Shown here piece by piece: positions 15,838 through 24,843 of a DNA stretch of 64,000 nt. Made by a program: the position numbers and the translations under genes. The notes below the pieces were generated by a model that was not told the origin of the DNA, ran no database searches, and saw nothing but the letters and a program-made list of their open reading frames with translations. The number at the start of each line of letters is the position of its first letter. The first letter of the stretch is position 1. The DNA is from Mesonia sp008017825. Its GTDB lineage: Bacteria > Bacteroidota > Bacteroidia > Flavobacteriales > Flavobacteriaceae. The DNA lies in the NCBI RefSeq assembly GCF_008017825.1, contig NZ_VRLS01000086.1, positions 186,001 through 250,000 on the forward strand, in the 5' to 3' direction.

Positions 15838-18669
15838 CTAATGTAATTCTTTTCGTAAGAATTTGGCCGTATAACTTTTTTTATGCTTTACAATTTCTTC
15901 TGGGGTTCCTTCTGCAACCACTTTTCCTCCATTTTTTCCGCCTTCATAACCTATATCAATAATATGATCGGCAAGCTTAATTACATCCATATTATGTTCT
16001 ATGATAAGTACGGTATTTCCTTTATTGGCTAGTTTATTTAATACCTCCATCAATACACGAATGTCTTCAAAATGTAATCCAGTGGTGGGTTCATCTAAGA
16101 TATAGAATGTGTTTCCTGTATCTCGTTTAGATAATTCCGTAGCTAATTTAATACGTTGTGCTTCTCCACCAGAAAGGGTGGTGCTTTGTTGTCCCAAGGT
16201 AACGTATCCCAATCCTACATCTTGGATGGTTTTTAGTTTACGGTATATTTTAGGGATTTGATCAAAGAAATCTGTAGCTTCATTTATGGTCATTTCTAAC
16301 ACATCACTAATCGATTTTCCTTTATATCTAATCTCTAGGGTTTCTCTATTAAAACGCTTTCCTTGACAAGTTTCGCATTCTACATACACATCGGGTAAGA
16401 AATTCATTTCTATTACACGTAGACCTCCACCTCGACAAGTTTCACAGCGTCCGCCTTTCACATTAAAGCTAAAACGACCCGGTTTGTATCCTCTAATCAT
16501 CGCCTCTGGAGTTTTTGCGAATAGAGATCTAATTTCTGAAAATACACCTGTGTACGTAGCAGGATTAGAACGCGGAGTTCTCCCAATAGGGGATTGGTTA
16601 ATATCTATGACCTTATCAATATGGTCTAAACCATTAATGCTTTTGTAAGGAGCGGGCACTTTTACACCATTAAAATAATGGGCATTCATAATAGGGTAGA
16701 GGGTCTCGTTGATTAAAGTAGACTTCCCACTTCCTGAAACGCCAGTTACCAATATCATTTTTCCTAAAGGAATCTTTACGGAAACATTTTTCAAATTGTT
16801 ACCAGTAGCACCTTTTAATTCAATAAAATTACCGTTACCTTCTCTACGTTTCTTCGGAACTTCAATTTCTTTAGTTCCGTTAAGGTAAGAAGCAGTGATT
16901 GTTTTATGTTTTAAAATCTCTTTAGGAGTTCCTTCACTAATAATTTCTCCGCCAAATTTTCCGGCAAACGGCCCAATATCTATCACATAATCGGCACGTT
17001 CTATCATATCTTTATCGTGTTCTACCACAATAACAGAATTCCCTACATCCCGAAGAGACTCTAAAGAATTGATGAGTTTTTCATTATCGCGCTGGTGCAA
17101 GCCAATACTAGGTTCGTCTAAAATATAGAGAACACCTACCAGCTGAGAACCAATTTGAGTAGCTAATCGAATACGCTGTGCTTCTCCTCCCGAAAGGGAT
17201 TTTGAACCTCTATTGAGTGAGAGGTAAGTAAGACCAACATCTACTAAAAACTGTAATCGCGTTTTGATTTCTTTTACAATCTCTTCGGCGATTTTCCATT
17301 GGTTGGTAGATAAATGCTTTGGCAATTCTTCAAACCATTTGGCTAGTTCTAAAATGTCTTTTTGAGCGAGATCTGCAATATTTTTCTCGTTAACTTTAAA
17401 ATAAAGTGATTCTTTCCTTAACCTAGTACCTTCGCAGGTAGAGCAAGTTACTTTATCCATATAGCCTTTTGCCCAACGTTTAAGACTGGTAGAATCATTG
17501 TTGTTAAAAGTACTCTCAATGAATTTGGCTACTCCTTCAAAGTCTATTTTGTAATTTCGGGCAACACCTAACTCCTTAGAGCTGACTTCAAATTTTTCTT
17601 TCCCTCCGTAAAGAATCATATCTAATGCTTCTTTAGGAATATCTTTAATAGGATCAGTAAGCTTAAAATCAAAACGCTGTGCAATTAATTCTAACTGCTT
17701 AAAAGCCCAGTTTTTTTTCTGTGGTCCGTGTGGTTCTAATCCCCCTGCTTTGATCGATTTTTTATCATCAGGAATAATTTTTTGAACGTTGACTTCGTAT
17801 AAAGAACCTATCCCATTACATTTTGGACAAGCACCTTTTGGAGAGTTGAAAGAAAAGTTATTAGGCTCAGGATTAGGGTAAGAAATACCAGAAGTAGGAC
17901 ACATTAAAGTTCTACTAAAATATCTGCCTTCTTTCTTCCCGTGTTCTAAAACCATAAGAACATCATCTCCTTGACTCATGGCAGTATTAATACTTTCGGC
18001 TAAACGCTTATCTGTATTTTCGTCTTCCTCAATTTTTATACGATCAATCACCACCTCAATATCATGAGTTTTATAGCGATCGAGTTTCATGCCTTTTTCT
18101 ATATCTCTTATCTCCCCGTCGGTTCTTACTTTTACAAAACCTTGCTTAGCCACATGCTCGAATAACTCTCTGTAATGTCCTTTTCGAGACCGAACGACAG
18201 GAGAAAGGATATTGATTCGTTTTCCTTTAAACTCTTGTTTTATAAGCGATTTGATTTGTTCATCACTATAGCTTACCATTTTGTCACCAGTTTTGTAACT
18301 GTAGGCATCGCTAGCACGAGCATATAATAAACGTAGGAAATCGTAAATTTCTGTGATAGTTCCTACAGTACTACGCGGACTTTTACTCGTGGTTTTTTGC
18401 TCAATTGCAATTACAGGAGATAAACCATCAATTTTATCAACATCTGGACGTTCTAAACCTCCTAAAAACTGCCGGGCGTAAGCAGAAAAGGTTTCAATAT
18501 ATCTTCGTTGTCCTTCAGCATAAATTGTATCAAAAGCCAAGGAAGATTTACCAGATCCCGAAAGACCTGTTATTACCACCAATTTCTCTCTAGGGATCTT
18601 AACATCTATGTTTTTTAAGTTATGAACTCTGGCGCCCAAAACCTCTATATTTTCTTCGAATTTTGCCAT
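15838..18669 (-). CDS. uvrA: UvrA, excinuclease ABC subunit A
   Basis: This is the damage-recognition ATPase of nucleotide excision repair. The chosen ATG at 18669 (MAKFEENIEVLGARVHNLKN) gives 943 residues; the frame extends only 4 codons further, to a TTG. Both ABC modules are intact: Walker A GLSGSGKSS and GVSGSGKST, signatures SLSGGEAQRIRLA and TLSGGEAQRIKLA, and Walker B LYILDEPSIGLH and FYILDEPTTGLH. Zinc sites are CPTSG...CPKC in module I and CETC...CETC in module II. On the minus strand TAAATTTG (18686-18693) may be a -7 element. Confidence 0.98.
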   Translation of the reverse strand: MAKFEENIEVLGARVHNLKNIDVKIPREKLVVITGLSGSGKSSLAFDTIYAEGQRRYIETFSAYARQFLGGLERPDVDKIDGLSPVIAIEQKTTSKSPRSTVGTITEIYDFLRLLYARASDAYSYKTGDKMVSYSDEQIKSLIKQEFKGKRINILSPVVRSRKGHYRELFEHVAKQGFVKVRTDGEIRDIEKGMKLDRYKTHDIEVVIDRIKIEEDENTDKRLAESINTAMSQGDDVLMVLEHGKKEGRYFSRTLMCPTSGISYPNPEPNNFSFNSPKGACPKCNGIGSLYEVNVQKIIPDDKKSIKAGGLEPHGPQKKNWAFKQLELIAQRFDFKLTDPIKDIPKEALDMILYGGKEKFEVSSKELGVARNYKIDFEGVAKFIESTFNNNDSTSLKRWAKGYMDKVTCSTCEGTRLRKESLYFKVNEKNIADLAQKDILELAKWFEELPKHLSTNQWKIAEEIVKEIKTRLQFLVDVGLTYLSLNRGSKSLSGGEAQRIRLATQIGSQLVGVLYILDEPSIGLHQRDNEKLINSLESLRDVGNSVIVVEHDKDMIERADYVIDIGPFAGKFGGEIISEGTPKEILKHKTITASYLNGTKEIEVPKKRREGNGNFIELKGATGNNLKNVSVKIPLGKMILVTGVSGSGKSTLINETLYPIMNAHYFNGVKVPAPYKSINGLDHIDKVIDINQSPIGRTPRSNPATYTGVFSEIRSLFAKTPEAMIRGYKPGRFSFNVKGGRCETCRGGGLRVIEMNFLPDVYVECETCQGKRFNRETLEIRYKGKSISDVLEMTINEATDFFDQIPKIYRKLKTIQDVGLGYVTLGQQSTTLSGGEAQRIKLATELSKRDTGNTFYILDEPTTGLHFEDIRVLMEVLNKLANKGNTVLIIEHNMDVIKLADHIIDIGYEGGKNGGKVVAEGTPEEIVKHKKSYTAKFLRKELH

Positions 18670-18808
18670 AATTTTTTGCAAGACACAAATTTACTCAAAC
18701 AATTGAAATTGAGAAACCTCAGTTCTTAAAGCTTTAATAAAATTTTTTAACGTTTTGTTTCTGTTTAAAAAACTTCTCTAATATAAAAAGCTATCGTATT
18801 TTTGTCCT

Positions 18809-19177
18809 GTGAAATATGCACTACCCATATTAGCGATGGTTATTTTTTTTAAGCCCGTGCTTCCATTTTTGGATTACGCGTTCAATTATGATTATATCGC
18901 AAAAGTTTTGTGCATTAATAAAGACAAGCCAAAGTTAAAATGTAACGGTAAATGTTACTTAATGCAACAGCTGGCTAAAAATGCCGAAGAAGATTCTTCA
19001 AAAGAAAATTTACCCAAAAAAGTAGAATTTCAATTGTTGTTTTTTCAAGATAGTAGGTTGCTAGAATTTGAAGTTTTACCGCAACCTGTAAATAAACAAT
19101 CTTCAACTTTATGGGTGTCACAGTCTTATAAGAAACGTTATATAGACGCCCTTTTTAGACCTCCAATTTTCGCTTAA
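18809..19177 (+). CDS. Small membrane-anchored cysteine-motif protein, copy 1
   Basis: A 122-residue protein with a GTG start. A hydrophobic N-terminal segment (about 3-21) is followed by NYDYIAKVLCINKDKP and a three-cysteine motif, C35-x9-C45-x3-C49 (LKCNGKCYLMQQLAKNA). The rest is charged and variable. The next gene at 19341 is a clear paralogue with the same cysteine spacing. I do not know a named function; similar small proteins occur in Bacteroidota. Together with the MbnP/MbnH genes downstream, the cysteines suggest metal or thiol chemistry at the membrane. A TATTTTTG box lies only 4 bases before the start codon, so the message may be nearly leaderless. Confidence 0.7.
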   Translation: MKYALPILAMVIFFKPVLPFLDYAFNYDYIAKVLCINKDKPKLKCNGKCYLMQQLAKNAEEDSSKENLPKKVEFQLLFFQDSRLLEFEVLPQPVNKQSSTLWVSQSYKKRYIDALFRPPIFA

Positions 19178-19340
19178 TTCTATTGTATTCGCTTTAAATT
19201 TATTTTAATAGATAAGGATTGTTTTTCTAACCTATTGTTTTCTATGTAATTATATAATAGAAAATACATTTATAGCGCTTAGCTTTTCCGTTTAACGGAA
19301 GAGAAGACTGATGTTATTATAGAAATAAGCCACCATACTA

Positions 19341-19718
19341 TTGAAATATCTATTTTATATATTTTCTTTTTTAATCTTATTTAAACCTGCTTTCCCTGTC
19401 ATAGAATACTTAGTTAATTATGACTATATAAGGAAAGTATTGTGTATCAATAAAGATAAGCCACAATTACAATGTGACGGAAAATGCTACCTGATGAAAC
19501 AGTTGGCAAAAAATGCTAGTGACGAACGAGATAAAGATAAAACCGAGCGAAGAAATAAGGTGGAAACTCCTTTTGTTTTTGTTTTAAAAGAAGAAAATAT
19601 ACTCCCAATTATTGAAGAAGTAGAAAGTCACGAAAAATTTACTTTCTACCAGAATTTTTACAAAAAAACCATTCATTTTAAGTTATTAAGGCCTCCCATG
19701 TATGTTTTGAATTCTTAA
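19341..19718 (+). CDS. Small membrane-anchored cysteine-motif protein, copy 2
   Basis: A 125-residue paralogue of the preceding gene, with a TTG start. It has the same layout: a hydrophobic segment at 4-21, NYDYIRKVLCINKDKP, and C35-x9-C45-x3-C49 within LQCDGKCYLMKQLAKNA. The first 55 residues are strongly alike, while the tails differ. The 163-base gap to copy 1 holds a short hairpin (CTTTTCCG...CGGAAGAG, 19287-19307) but no clear terminator, and MbnP begins 40 bases downstream. Duplication with conserved cysteines suggests that both copies are in use. Confidence 0.7.
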   Translation: MKYLFYIFSFLILFKPAFPVIEYLVNYDYIRKVLCINKDKPQLQCDGKCYLMKQLAKNASDERDKDKTERRNKVETPFVFVLKEENILPIIEEVESHEKFTFYQNFYKKTIHFKLLRPPMYVLNS

Positions 19719-19758
19719 AAAGAAAACAAAAAATACATTTAATTTAAACTATACAAAA

Positions 19759-20568
19759 ATGAAATTAATACACATAAAATTATCCATATTAGTTGCCGCT
19801 TTTATAAGTTTAACTTCTTGTTCATCAGACGATGATAACACTTCTGATGCACTAACAGGTGAAAACAATGTAAGTCTTGAGTTTGATAATAGTATGAATG
19901 GAGATGACCTTATTTTAGGAACATCAACTTATACCAATTCAAACGACGAAACTTTAACCATTAATAGACTTAATTACATTGTAAGCAATTTTGTACTTAT
20001 TGATGAAGAGGGAAATGAGTTTATTTATCCTAAAGATGAGAGCTATTTTGTAATAAGTGAAGAAAATGCACTTAATGAAGTAGTGCTTACCAATATCCCA
20101 GCAGGAAAATATGTTCAAATGAGATTTGGAGTAGGTGTCGATCAAGAGAAATACCAACAAGGAGCTGAAGGACAAGGAGATTTTTTACAGATTGCTGAAG
20201 AAAACAATATGATGTGGGCTTGGCAAGCAGGATACAAATTCTTGAATTTTGAAGGTACATTCACTGCGCCATCTATTGCTAGCAGTACAGACTTTAAAAT
20301 ACATATGGGAAGTCATGGAAACACTTTAGATAATTATAAAGAAGTAACGGTAAACCTTCCGTCTACAGCAATGGTTAGTGATGAAATGATTCCGCTTATA
20401 CACCTTGAGGTTGATGCTAATCAAATTTTAGATGGGGAGCATAAAATATATTTATCAGAAGCTCCTGTAGTGATGGTAGATGAGGTTAAATCACCTCAAA
20501 TTGCAGAAAACACCTCTACGATGTTCGAAGTACACCACGTACATAACGGAGAAGGCGGACACCATTAA
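19759..20568 (+). CDS. MbnP-like lipoprotein
   Basis: A 269-residue lipoprotein with a lipobox ending at Cys21 (SLTSCSS). The body matches the MbnP family: LEFDNSMNG, TLTINRLNYIVSNF, IPAGKYVQMRFGVGVD, MMWAWQAGYKFLNFEG (151-166, Trp153 and Trp155) and HMGSH (182-186). In Methylosinus the MbnP partner of MbnH carries a tryptophan converted to kynurenine and binds copper; that the same happens here is an inference. The C terminus is His-rich (FEVHHVHNGEGGHH), which fits metal binding. The MbnH-like gene follows 52 bases later. Confidence 0.85.
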   Translation: MKLIHIKLSILVAAFISLTSCSSDDDNTSDALTGENNVSLEFDNSMNGDDLILGTSTYTNSNDETLTINRLNYIVSNFVLIDEEGNEFIYPKDESYFVISEENALNEVVLTNIPAGKYVQMRFGVGVDQEKYQQGAEGQGDFLQIAEENNMMWAWQAGYKFLNFEGTFTAPSIASSTDFKIHMGSHGNTLDNYKEVTVNLPSTAMVSDEMIPLIHLEVDANQILDGEHKIYLSEAPVVMVDEVKSPQIAENTSTMFEVHHVHNGEGGHH

Positions 20569-20573
20569 TTAAT

Positions 20574-20607
20574 TTTTCTCACCCAAGATTTACTTTGGGT
20601 GAGAAAA
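20574..20607 (+). other. Stem-loop between the MbnP-like and MbnH-like genes
   Basis: A 13-bp perfect inverted repeat, TTTTCTCACCCAA (20574-20586) and TTGGGTGAGAAAA (20595-20607), has an 8-base loop. The T run after it is interrupted, so it may be a leaky terminator or an RNA-stabilising element that sets more MbnP than MbnH. Confidence 0.6.
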
Positions 20608-20620
20608 TTATTTCTTTATT

Positions 20621-21661
20621 ATGAAGAAAATATGTCTATTTCTATTAAGCATGTTTTTATTGGCATGCTCAAACGATGATACAAGTTATGTTGCTGTAAA
20701 CAAGAAGTTGTCATTAGAAATTCCTTTTAATTTTCCCAATTTAACTTACAATCTAGACCCAAACCCTCTTACTGAAAAGGGGTTTGAATTAGGAAAAAAA
20801 TTATTTTATGACGGAAATCTCTCGGCTAACGGATTTATCTCTTGTGGTTTTTGCCACGAGCAACGTTTTGCGTTTACACATCATGAACATCAATTTAGCC
20901 ACGGTATAAATGATTTGGAAGGTACCAGAAATGCTCCTCCAATTCAAAATGCCGCATTTATGAAAGAGTTTACTTGGGACGGAGCCACTTCTCATTTAGA
21001 TCTTTTTCCTATTATACCCATTACCAATGAGGTAGAAATGGGAGAAACACTTACCAATGTGATGGCCAAATTGCAAGCGAACCAAGAGTATCAAAAGCTT
21101 TTTTTAGAGGCATTTGAAAATGGGGAAGTGAATAATGAAAACTTTTTTAAAGCCCTCTCTCAGTTTATGGTGATGATGGTTTCTTCTAATTCAAAATATG
21201 ATAAATATGTAAGGAGAGAAGATGATATTTCCTTTACGGAAGAAGAAACTTATGGGCATCAAGTTTTTAAACAAAAATGTGCCTCTTGTCATAAAACCGA
21301 TTTATTTACAGATGATGCTTTTAGAAATAACGGTCTACCAGCATATCCAGGAATCAATGACGTAGGCAGAGCTGAAGTTACTGGAAGTGCTTCAGATAAT
21401 TATAAATTTAAAGTGCCAAGCTTAAGAAATGTAGAGGTAACAAAACCTTATATGCACGACGGAAGGTTTGGAAGTTTAAAATCTGTACTCGATTTTTATG
21501 ACAGTGGAGTGCAAGACTCAGAAACTTTAGATCCTATTTTAAAACAAAATGAGAGGTTGGGAATAGCGTTAAGCGAAGAAGAAAAAGAAGTCTTAATTGC
21601 TTTTTTGCTAACCCTAACCGATAATGAATATTTAAACGATGAAAGATTTGCAGAATATTAA
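20621..21661 (+). CDS. MbnH/MauG-like di-heme cytochrome c peroxidase family lipoprotein
   Basis: A 346-residue lipoprotein (lipobox FLLACS, Cys16) of the di-heme MauG/CcpA superfamily. Two c-type heme sites are visible, C75GFCH79 and C220ASCH224. GTRNAPPIQNAAF, FTWDGATSHLD and KVPSLRNVEVTKPYMHDG are family landmarks. Its position directly after an MbnP-like gene points to the MbnH subgroup, which oxidises a tryptophan of MbnP, rather than to a plain peroxidase. It overlaps the next gene by 23 bases, so they are co-translated. Confidence 0.88.
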   Translation: MKKICLFLLSMFLLACSNDDTSYVAVNKKLSLEIPFNFPNLTYNLDPNPLTEKGFELGKKLFYDGNLSANGFISCGFCHEQRFAFTHHEHQFSHGINDLEGTRNAPPIQNAAFMKEFTWDGATSHLDLFPIIPITNEVEMGETLTNVMAKLQANQEYQKLFLEAFENGEVNNENFFKALSQFMVMMVSSNSKYDKYVRREDDISFTEEETYGHQVFKQKCASCHKTDLFTDDAFRNNGLPAYPGINDVGRAEVTGSASDNYKFKVPSLRNVEVTKPYMHDGRFGSLKSVLDFYDSGVQDSETLDPILKQNERLGIALSEEEKEVLIAFLLTLTDNEYLNDERFAEY

Positions 21662-22640
21662 ATTTAGTTTTTTTATCCTTTTTTTAGGTTTTACACTATC
21701 CTTATGGTCTAAGCCACTAGAAAAAGTAGAAGATACTTTACCAACTACTTCTCAAAGACAGGTGTATTTTTTTGAGGATTGCGATGTATGTGGTTGTAGT
21801 GGTAATGGAGGAAGTATGGGATATGGCGGTAATTTAACCGATAATTTTATAGGAGTACGTTACTTAAAGCAATCCTATAAATCTAGAGATGGAATTTTTA
21901 ACAATTCTCCTTGGGTAGATGAAAATTTCAATACGCTACAATTGTGGTCTAAAATACCAGTTACTGAAAAGATAAGTGTCCATGCAATTGTGCCTTATCA
22001 TTTTCATGATCGTGAGTTCAAAGACAATTCAACTGAAAAAATTAACGGAATAGGAGATATATCGGTATTAGCATTTTATAAACTTATACAAACCAATAAA
22101 GATTCTCTAATGTTAAATCCCGATAAACTTGCACATACGTTAAGAGTTGGAGGAGGAGTAAAAGCACCTACAGGAAATTATGAAAAAGACAATAACGCCG
22201 GGAGTGTAAACCCTAGCTTTCAAGTAGGGACAGGAAGTTGGGATTATACAGTTGGTCTAGATTACAATTTGGGGTATAGAACGTACGGAGCAAATGTGTT
22301 ATTAAATTACACTTTTAAAACTGAAAACGATTTAAATTACCATTTTGGAAATCAGACCAATTATGGATTAAGCTTTTTTGGATCTTTCAATAGTCAGAAT
22401 GCTGTTTCTATTTCACCAAGTTTAGGAATTGCAGGAGAGATTTTTGAAGAAAATGAACAATATGGTGAAGCGGTAGTCAACACTAAAGGAGATGTGCTTT
22501 TCTCACAATTGGGTATACATACTACTTATAAAAAATGGTCAGTTGGTGCTAATGTCATGTTACCAATTCATCAAAACCTCAATAGTGGTTTGGTAGAGGT
22601 AAATTATAGAACCGCTGTTTATGTCAATTTTTCAATTTAA
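21639..22640 (+). CDS. Outer-membrane barrel-like protein with CxxCxC motif
   Basis: A 333-residue exported protein with a hydrophobic signal near 9-24. A compact motif, C48DVCGC53S followed by GNGGSMGYGG, precedes a run of amphipathic beta-strands to the terminal YVNFSI, the layout of a transporter-type outer-membrane barrel. It starts 23 bases inside the MbnH-like gene. The CxxCxC motif suggests copper(I) or another soft metal on the periplasmic side. I know of no experimentally defined function. Confidence 0.7.
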   Translation: MKDLQNIKFSFFILFLGFTLSLWSKPLEKVEDTLPTTSQRQVYFFEDCDVCGCSGNGGSMGYGGNLTDNFIGVRYLKQSYKSRDGIFNNSPWVDENFNTLQLWSKIPVTEKISVHAIVPYHFHDREFKDNSTEKINGIGDISVLAFYKLIQTNKDSLMLNPDKLAHTLRVGGGVKAPTGNYEKDNNAGSVNPSFQVGTGSWDYTVGLDYNLGYRTYGANVLLNYTFKTENDLNYHFGNQTNYGLSFFGSFNSQNAVSISPSLGIAGEIFEENEQYGEAVVNTKGDVLFSQLGIHTTYKKWSVGANVMLPIHQNLNSGLVEVNYRTAVYVNFSI

Positions 22641-22644
22641 TACT

Positions 22645-22678
22645 TAAAGCCTCAATACTTATTTTAGTTTGGGGCTTT
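22645..22678. terminator. Bidirectional hairpin between the copper-type operon and acpH
   Basis: AAAGCCTCAA pairs with TTGGGGCTTT (one G-U pair) in a hairpin between two convergent genes. It overlaps the last codons of the leftward gene. The flanking A/T tracts are short. Confidence 0.45.
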
Positions 22679-23275
22679 ATCATAAAGTTGATCAATAAGG
22701 CTTAACTCTTTTTTACTGTATGCTATTAATTCCGTAAAGAATAAAGAAAACTCATGTTCTAGTTCTTCATAAAATTCTTCTAACTCAACTATAGATTCGT
22801 GTAAAGGAACACGATGTTTAATACGATGATTCATTTGTGCTAATATGCCCTCAATTCCGTTTATGGAAGTATAACTTAATAACCAGTTTTGTTCTACCAT
22901 ATAAGGATAAAAACGTTGCACATTTTTAGGTAAGATTTCAAAATGAGTTTGAAGTAATTCATAAAAAGAATTTACGTAATCACTCAACGGAATGTTAGAG
23001 TAAGATTTCCAATTTTTAGCCAGAAAATGATCGTAAATCACATCCATTAATACCGTATTATAATGACCGTATTTTTCAAAAAAACGATGAGCACTTTTAA
23101 AAACAATAGGATGCGAATCTGTAAAACTATCTATTTTTCGATGTAATAAAATACCTTTTTGCATTTCTACAGGTAGGCTTTTATATTTTTTTCCTTTAAT
23201 AGAATCGGCTGCAAAATTTCCTATTTGCACTAAATCTCGGTCCTGAGAAAGGTAGATGTGAGCTAAAAAATTCAT
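22664..23275 (-). CDS. acpH: Acyl carrier protein phosphodiesterase (AcpH family)
   Basis: A 203-residue all-alpha protein of the AcpH/DUF479 family, which removes 4'-phosphopantetheine from acyl carrier protein. MNFLAHIYLS at the start, then GNFAADSIKG, GILLHRKIDSFTDSHP and DVIYDHFLAKNW provide the His/Asp-rich HD-like metal site. The length is usual for the family (about 190-205). It lies alone on its strand, convergent with the MbnP/MbnH operon. Confidence 0.88.
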   Translation of the reverse strand: MNFLAHIYLSQDRDLVQIGNFAADSIKGKKYKSLPVEMQKGILLHRKIDSFTDSHPIVFKSAHRFFEKYGHYNTVLMDVIYDHFLAKNWKSYSNIPLSDYVNSFYELLQTHFEILPKNVQRFYPYMVEQNWLLSYTSINGIEGILAQMNHRIKHRVPLHESIVELEEFYEELEHEFSLFFTELIAYSKKELSLIDQLYDKAPN

Positions 23276-23315
23276 GGTTCTAAAGTAAGCTTAATAATAA
23301 CTTTAAACAAGGCTT

Positions 23316-23346
23316 TTGCGGCAGATGTATTTTGCACTTATATTTG
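23316..23346 (+). promoter_or_regulatory. Promoter TTG-N20-TATATTTG for glmM
   Basis: TTG at 23316-23318 and TATATTTG at 23339-23346 are 20 bases apart, which fits the Bacteroidota consensus. The -7 box ends 24 bases before the glmM start codon. Confidence 0.7.
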
Positions 23347-23370
23347 TAATCTAATTAAATCAATCATTGT

Positions 23371-24759
23371 ATGACATTAATCAAATCAATATCAGGAATT
23401 AGAGGAACCATTGGCGGGAATGTAGGAGATAATTTAACCCCAATAGATGCAGTTAAATTTGCTTCGGCATACGGTACTTGGATTAAGCAGCAAACCAATA
23501 AAGACCAATATCGAGTTGTGGTAGGAAGAGATGCGAGAATTTCTGGTGAGATGATTCAGCAATTGGTAATGAATACTTTGGTAGGTTTGGGAATACACGT
23601 TATAGATTTAGGACTTTCTACAACACCAACGGTAGAAATGGCTGTGCCAATGGAGCATGCCGATGGCGGAATTATTTTAACCGCAAGTCATAACCCTAAA
23701 CAATGGAATGCTTTAAAACTATTAGACCAAAAAGGAGAATTTCTTAACGGAAAAGAAGGAGCTAAAATTTTAGAAATCGCAGAAAGTAATTCTATCGCTT
23801 TCGCGGAAGTAGATGATCTTGGTAAAATTAGTGTAAACGATGCTTACATAGATTTACACATAGAAGAAATCTTAGACCTAGATTTAGTCGATGCTGAAGC
23901 TGTAAAAAATGCAAAACTAAAAGTGGTGGTAGATGGCGTTAACTCTACAGGAGGTATTGCTATCCCTAGAATTTTAGAAGAATTGGGAGTTGAGGTAGTA
24001 AAACTTTATTGTGAACCCACAGGTGATTTTCCTCATAACCCAGAACCTTTAAAAGAACACTTGGGAGACATTTGCGAGCTAGTAGTAAAAGAAAATGCCG
24101 ATTTAGGGATTGTGGTAGATCCAGATGTAGATCGTCTCGCTTTTATAGATGAAAAAGGAAATATGTTTGGAGAAGAATACACTTTAGTCGCTGTAGCCGA
24201 TTATATTTTAGGTAAAAAAGGAGGGAATACTGTAAGTAACCTTTCTTCTTCACGTGCTTTGAGAGACGTAACCGAAAAACATGGAGGTTCTTACCAAGCT
24301 AGCGCTGTAGGAGAAGTGAATGTGGTGCAACTTATGAAAGATACCGACGCAATTATTGGTGGTGAAGGAAACGGAGGAATCATCCTGCCAGAACTGCATT
24401 ATGGTAGAGATAGTCTAGTGGGAGTAGCTTTATTCTTAACCTATTTGGCAGAAAAAGATATGACGGTTTCGGCCTTACGAGAAACCTATCCTGCTTATTT
24501 TATGAGTAAAAATAAAATAGAGCTTACGCCGGAATTAGATGTAGATCGTATTTTAGAAGAAATGGCCACAAAATATGCTTCTGAAGAGGTTTCTACAGTA
24601 GATGGTGTTAAAATTGATTTTCCTGAAAACTGGGTGCATTTGAGAAAATCTAACACAGAGCCTATTATAAGAATTTATACCGAAGCTAAATCTCAAGATG
24701 AAGCTACGCAGTTAGCAGATAAAATTATTGCAGAAATAAAAGCTATTGCAGGATTGTAA
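23371..24759 (+). CDS. glmM: GlmM, phosphoglucosamine mutase
   Basis: It interconverts glucosamine 6-phosphate and glucosamine 1-phosphate for peptidoglycan and LPS precursors. It is a 462-residue member of the alpha-D-phosphohexomutase family. The phosphoserine loop is LTASHNPKQWNALKL (about 108-122), the metal loop is DPDVDRLAF (about 251-259), the sugar-binding loop is GGEGNGG, and the phosphate-binding loop is LRKSNTEPIIRIY. As in other Flavobacteriia, annotation as phosphoglucomutase or phosphomannomutase is an alternative. A good promoter precedes it and a strong terminator follows. Confidence 0.9.
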   Translation: MTLIKSISGIRGTIGGNVGDNLTPIDAVKFASAYGTWIKQQTNKDQYRVVVGRDARISGEMIQQLVMNTLVGLGIHVIDLGLSTTPTVEMAVPMEHADGGIILTASHNPKQWNALKLLDQKGEFLNGKEGAKILEIAESNSIAFAEVDDLGKISVNDAYIDLHIEEILDLDLVDAEAVKNAKLKVVVDGVNSTGGIAIPRILEELGVEVVKLYCEPTGDFPHNPEPLKEHLGDICELVVKENADLGIVVDPDVDRLAFIDEKGNMFGEEYTLVAVADYILGKKGGNTVSNLSSSRALRDVTEKHGGSYQASAVGEVNVVQLMKDTDAIIGGEGNGGIILPELHYGRDSLVGVALFLTYLAEKDMTVSALRETYPAYFMSKNKIELTPELDVDRILEEMATKYASEEVSTVDGVKIDFPENWVHLRKSNTEPIIRIYTEAKSQDEATQLADKIIAEIKAIAGL

Positions 24760-24782
24760 TAAATTAGCAAACATAATCTATA

Positions 24783-24828
24783 AAAATGCCCATCATATCG
24801 TTTTGATAGATGGGCATTTTGTTTTTTA
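24783..24828. terminator. Terminator between glmM and the convergent acyltransferase gene
   Basis: A 12-bp perfect stem, AAAATGCCCATC (24783-24794) against GATGGGCATTTT (24809-24820), is followed by T-rich sequence on the plus strand. It could also end the leftward transcript. Confidence 0.85.
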
Positions 24829-24843
24829 TATTTTAAGTAAACC

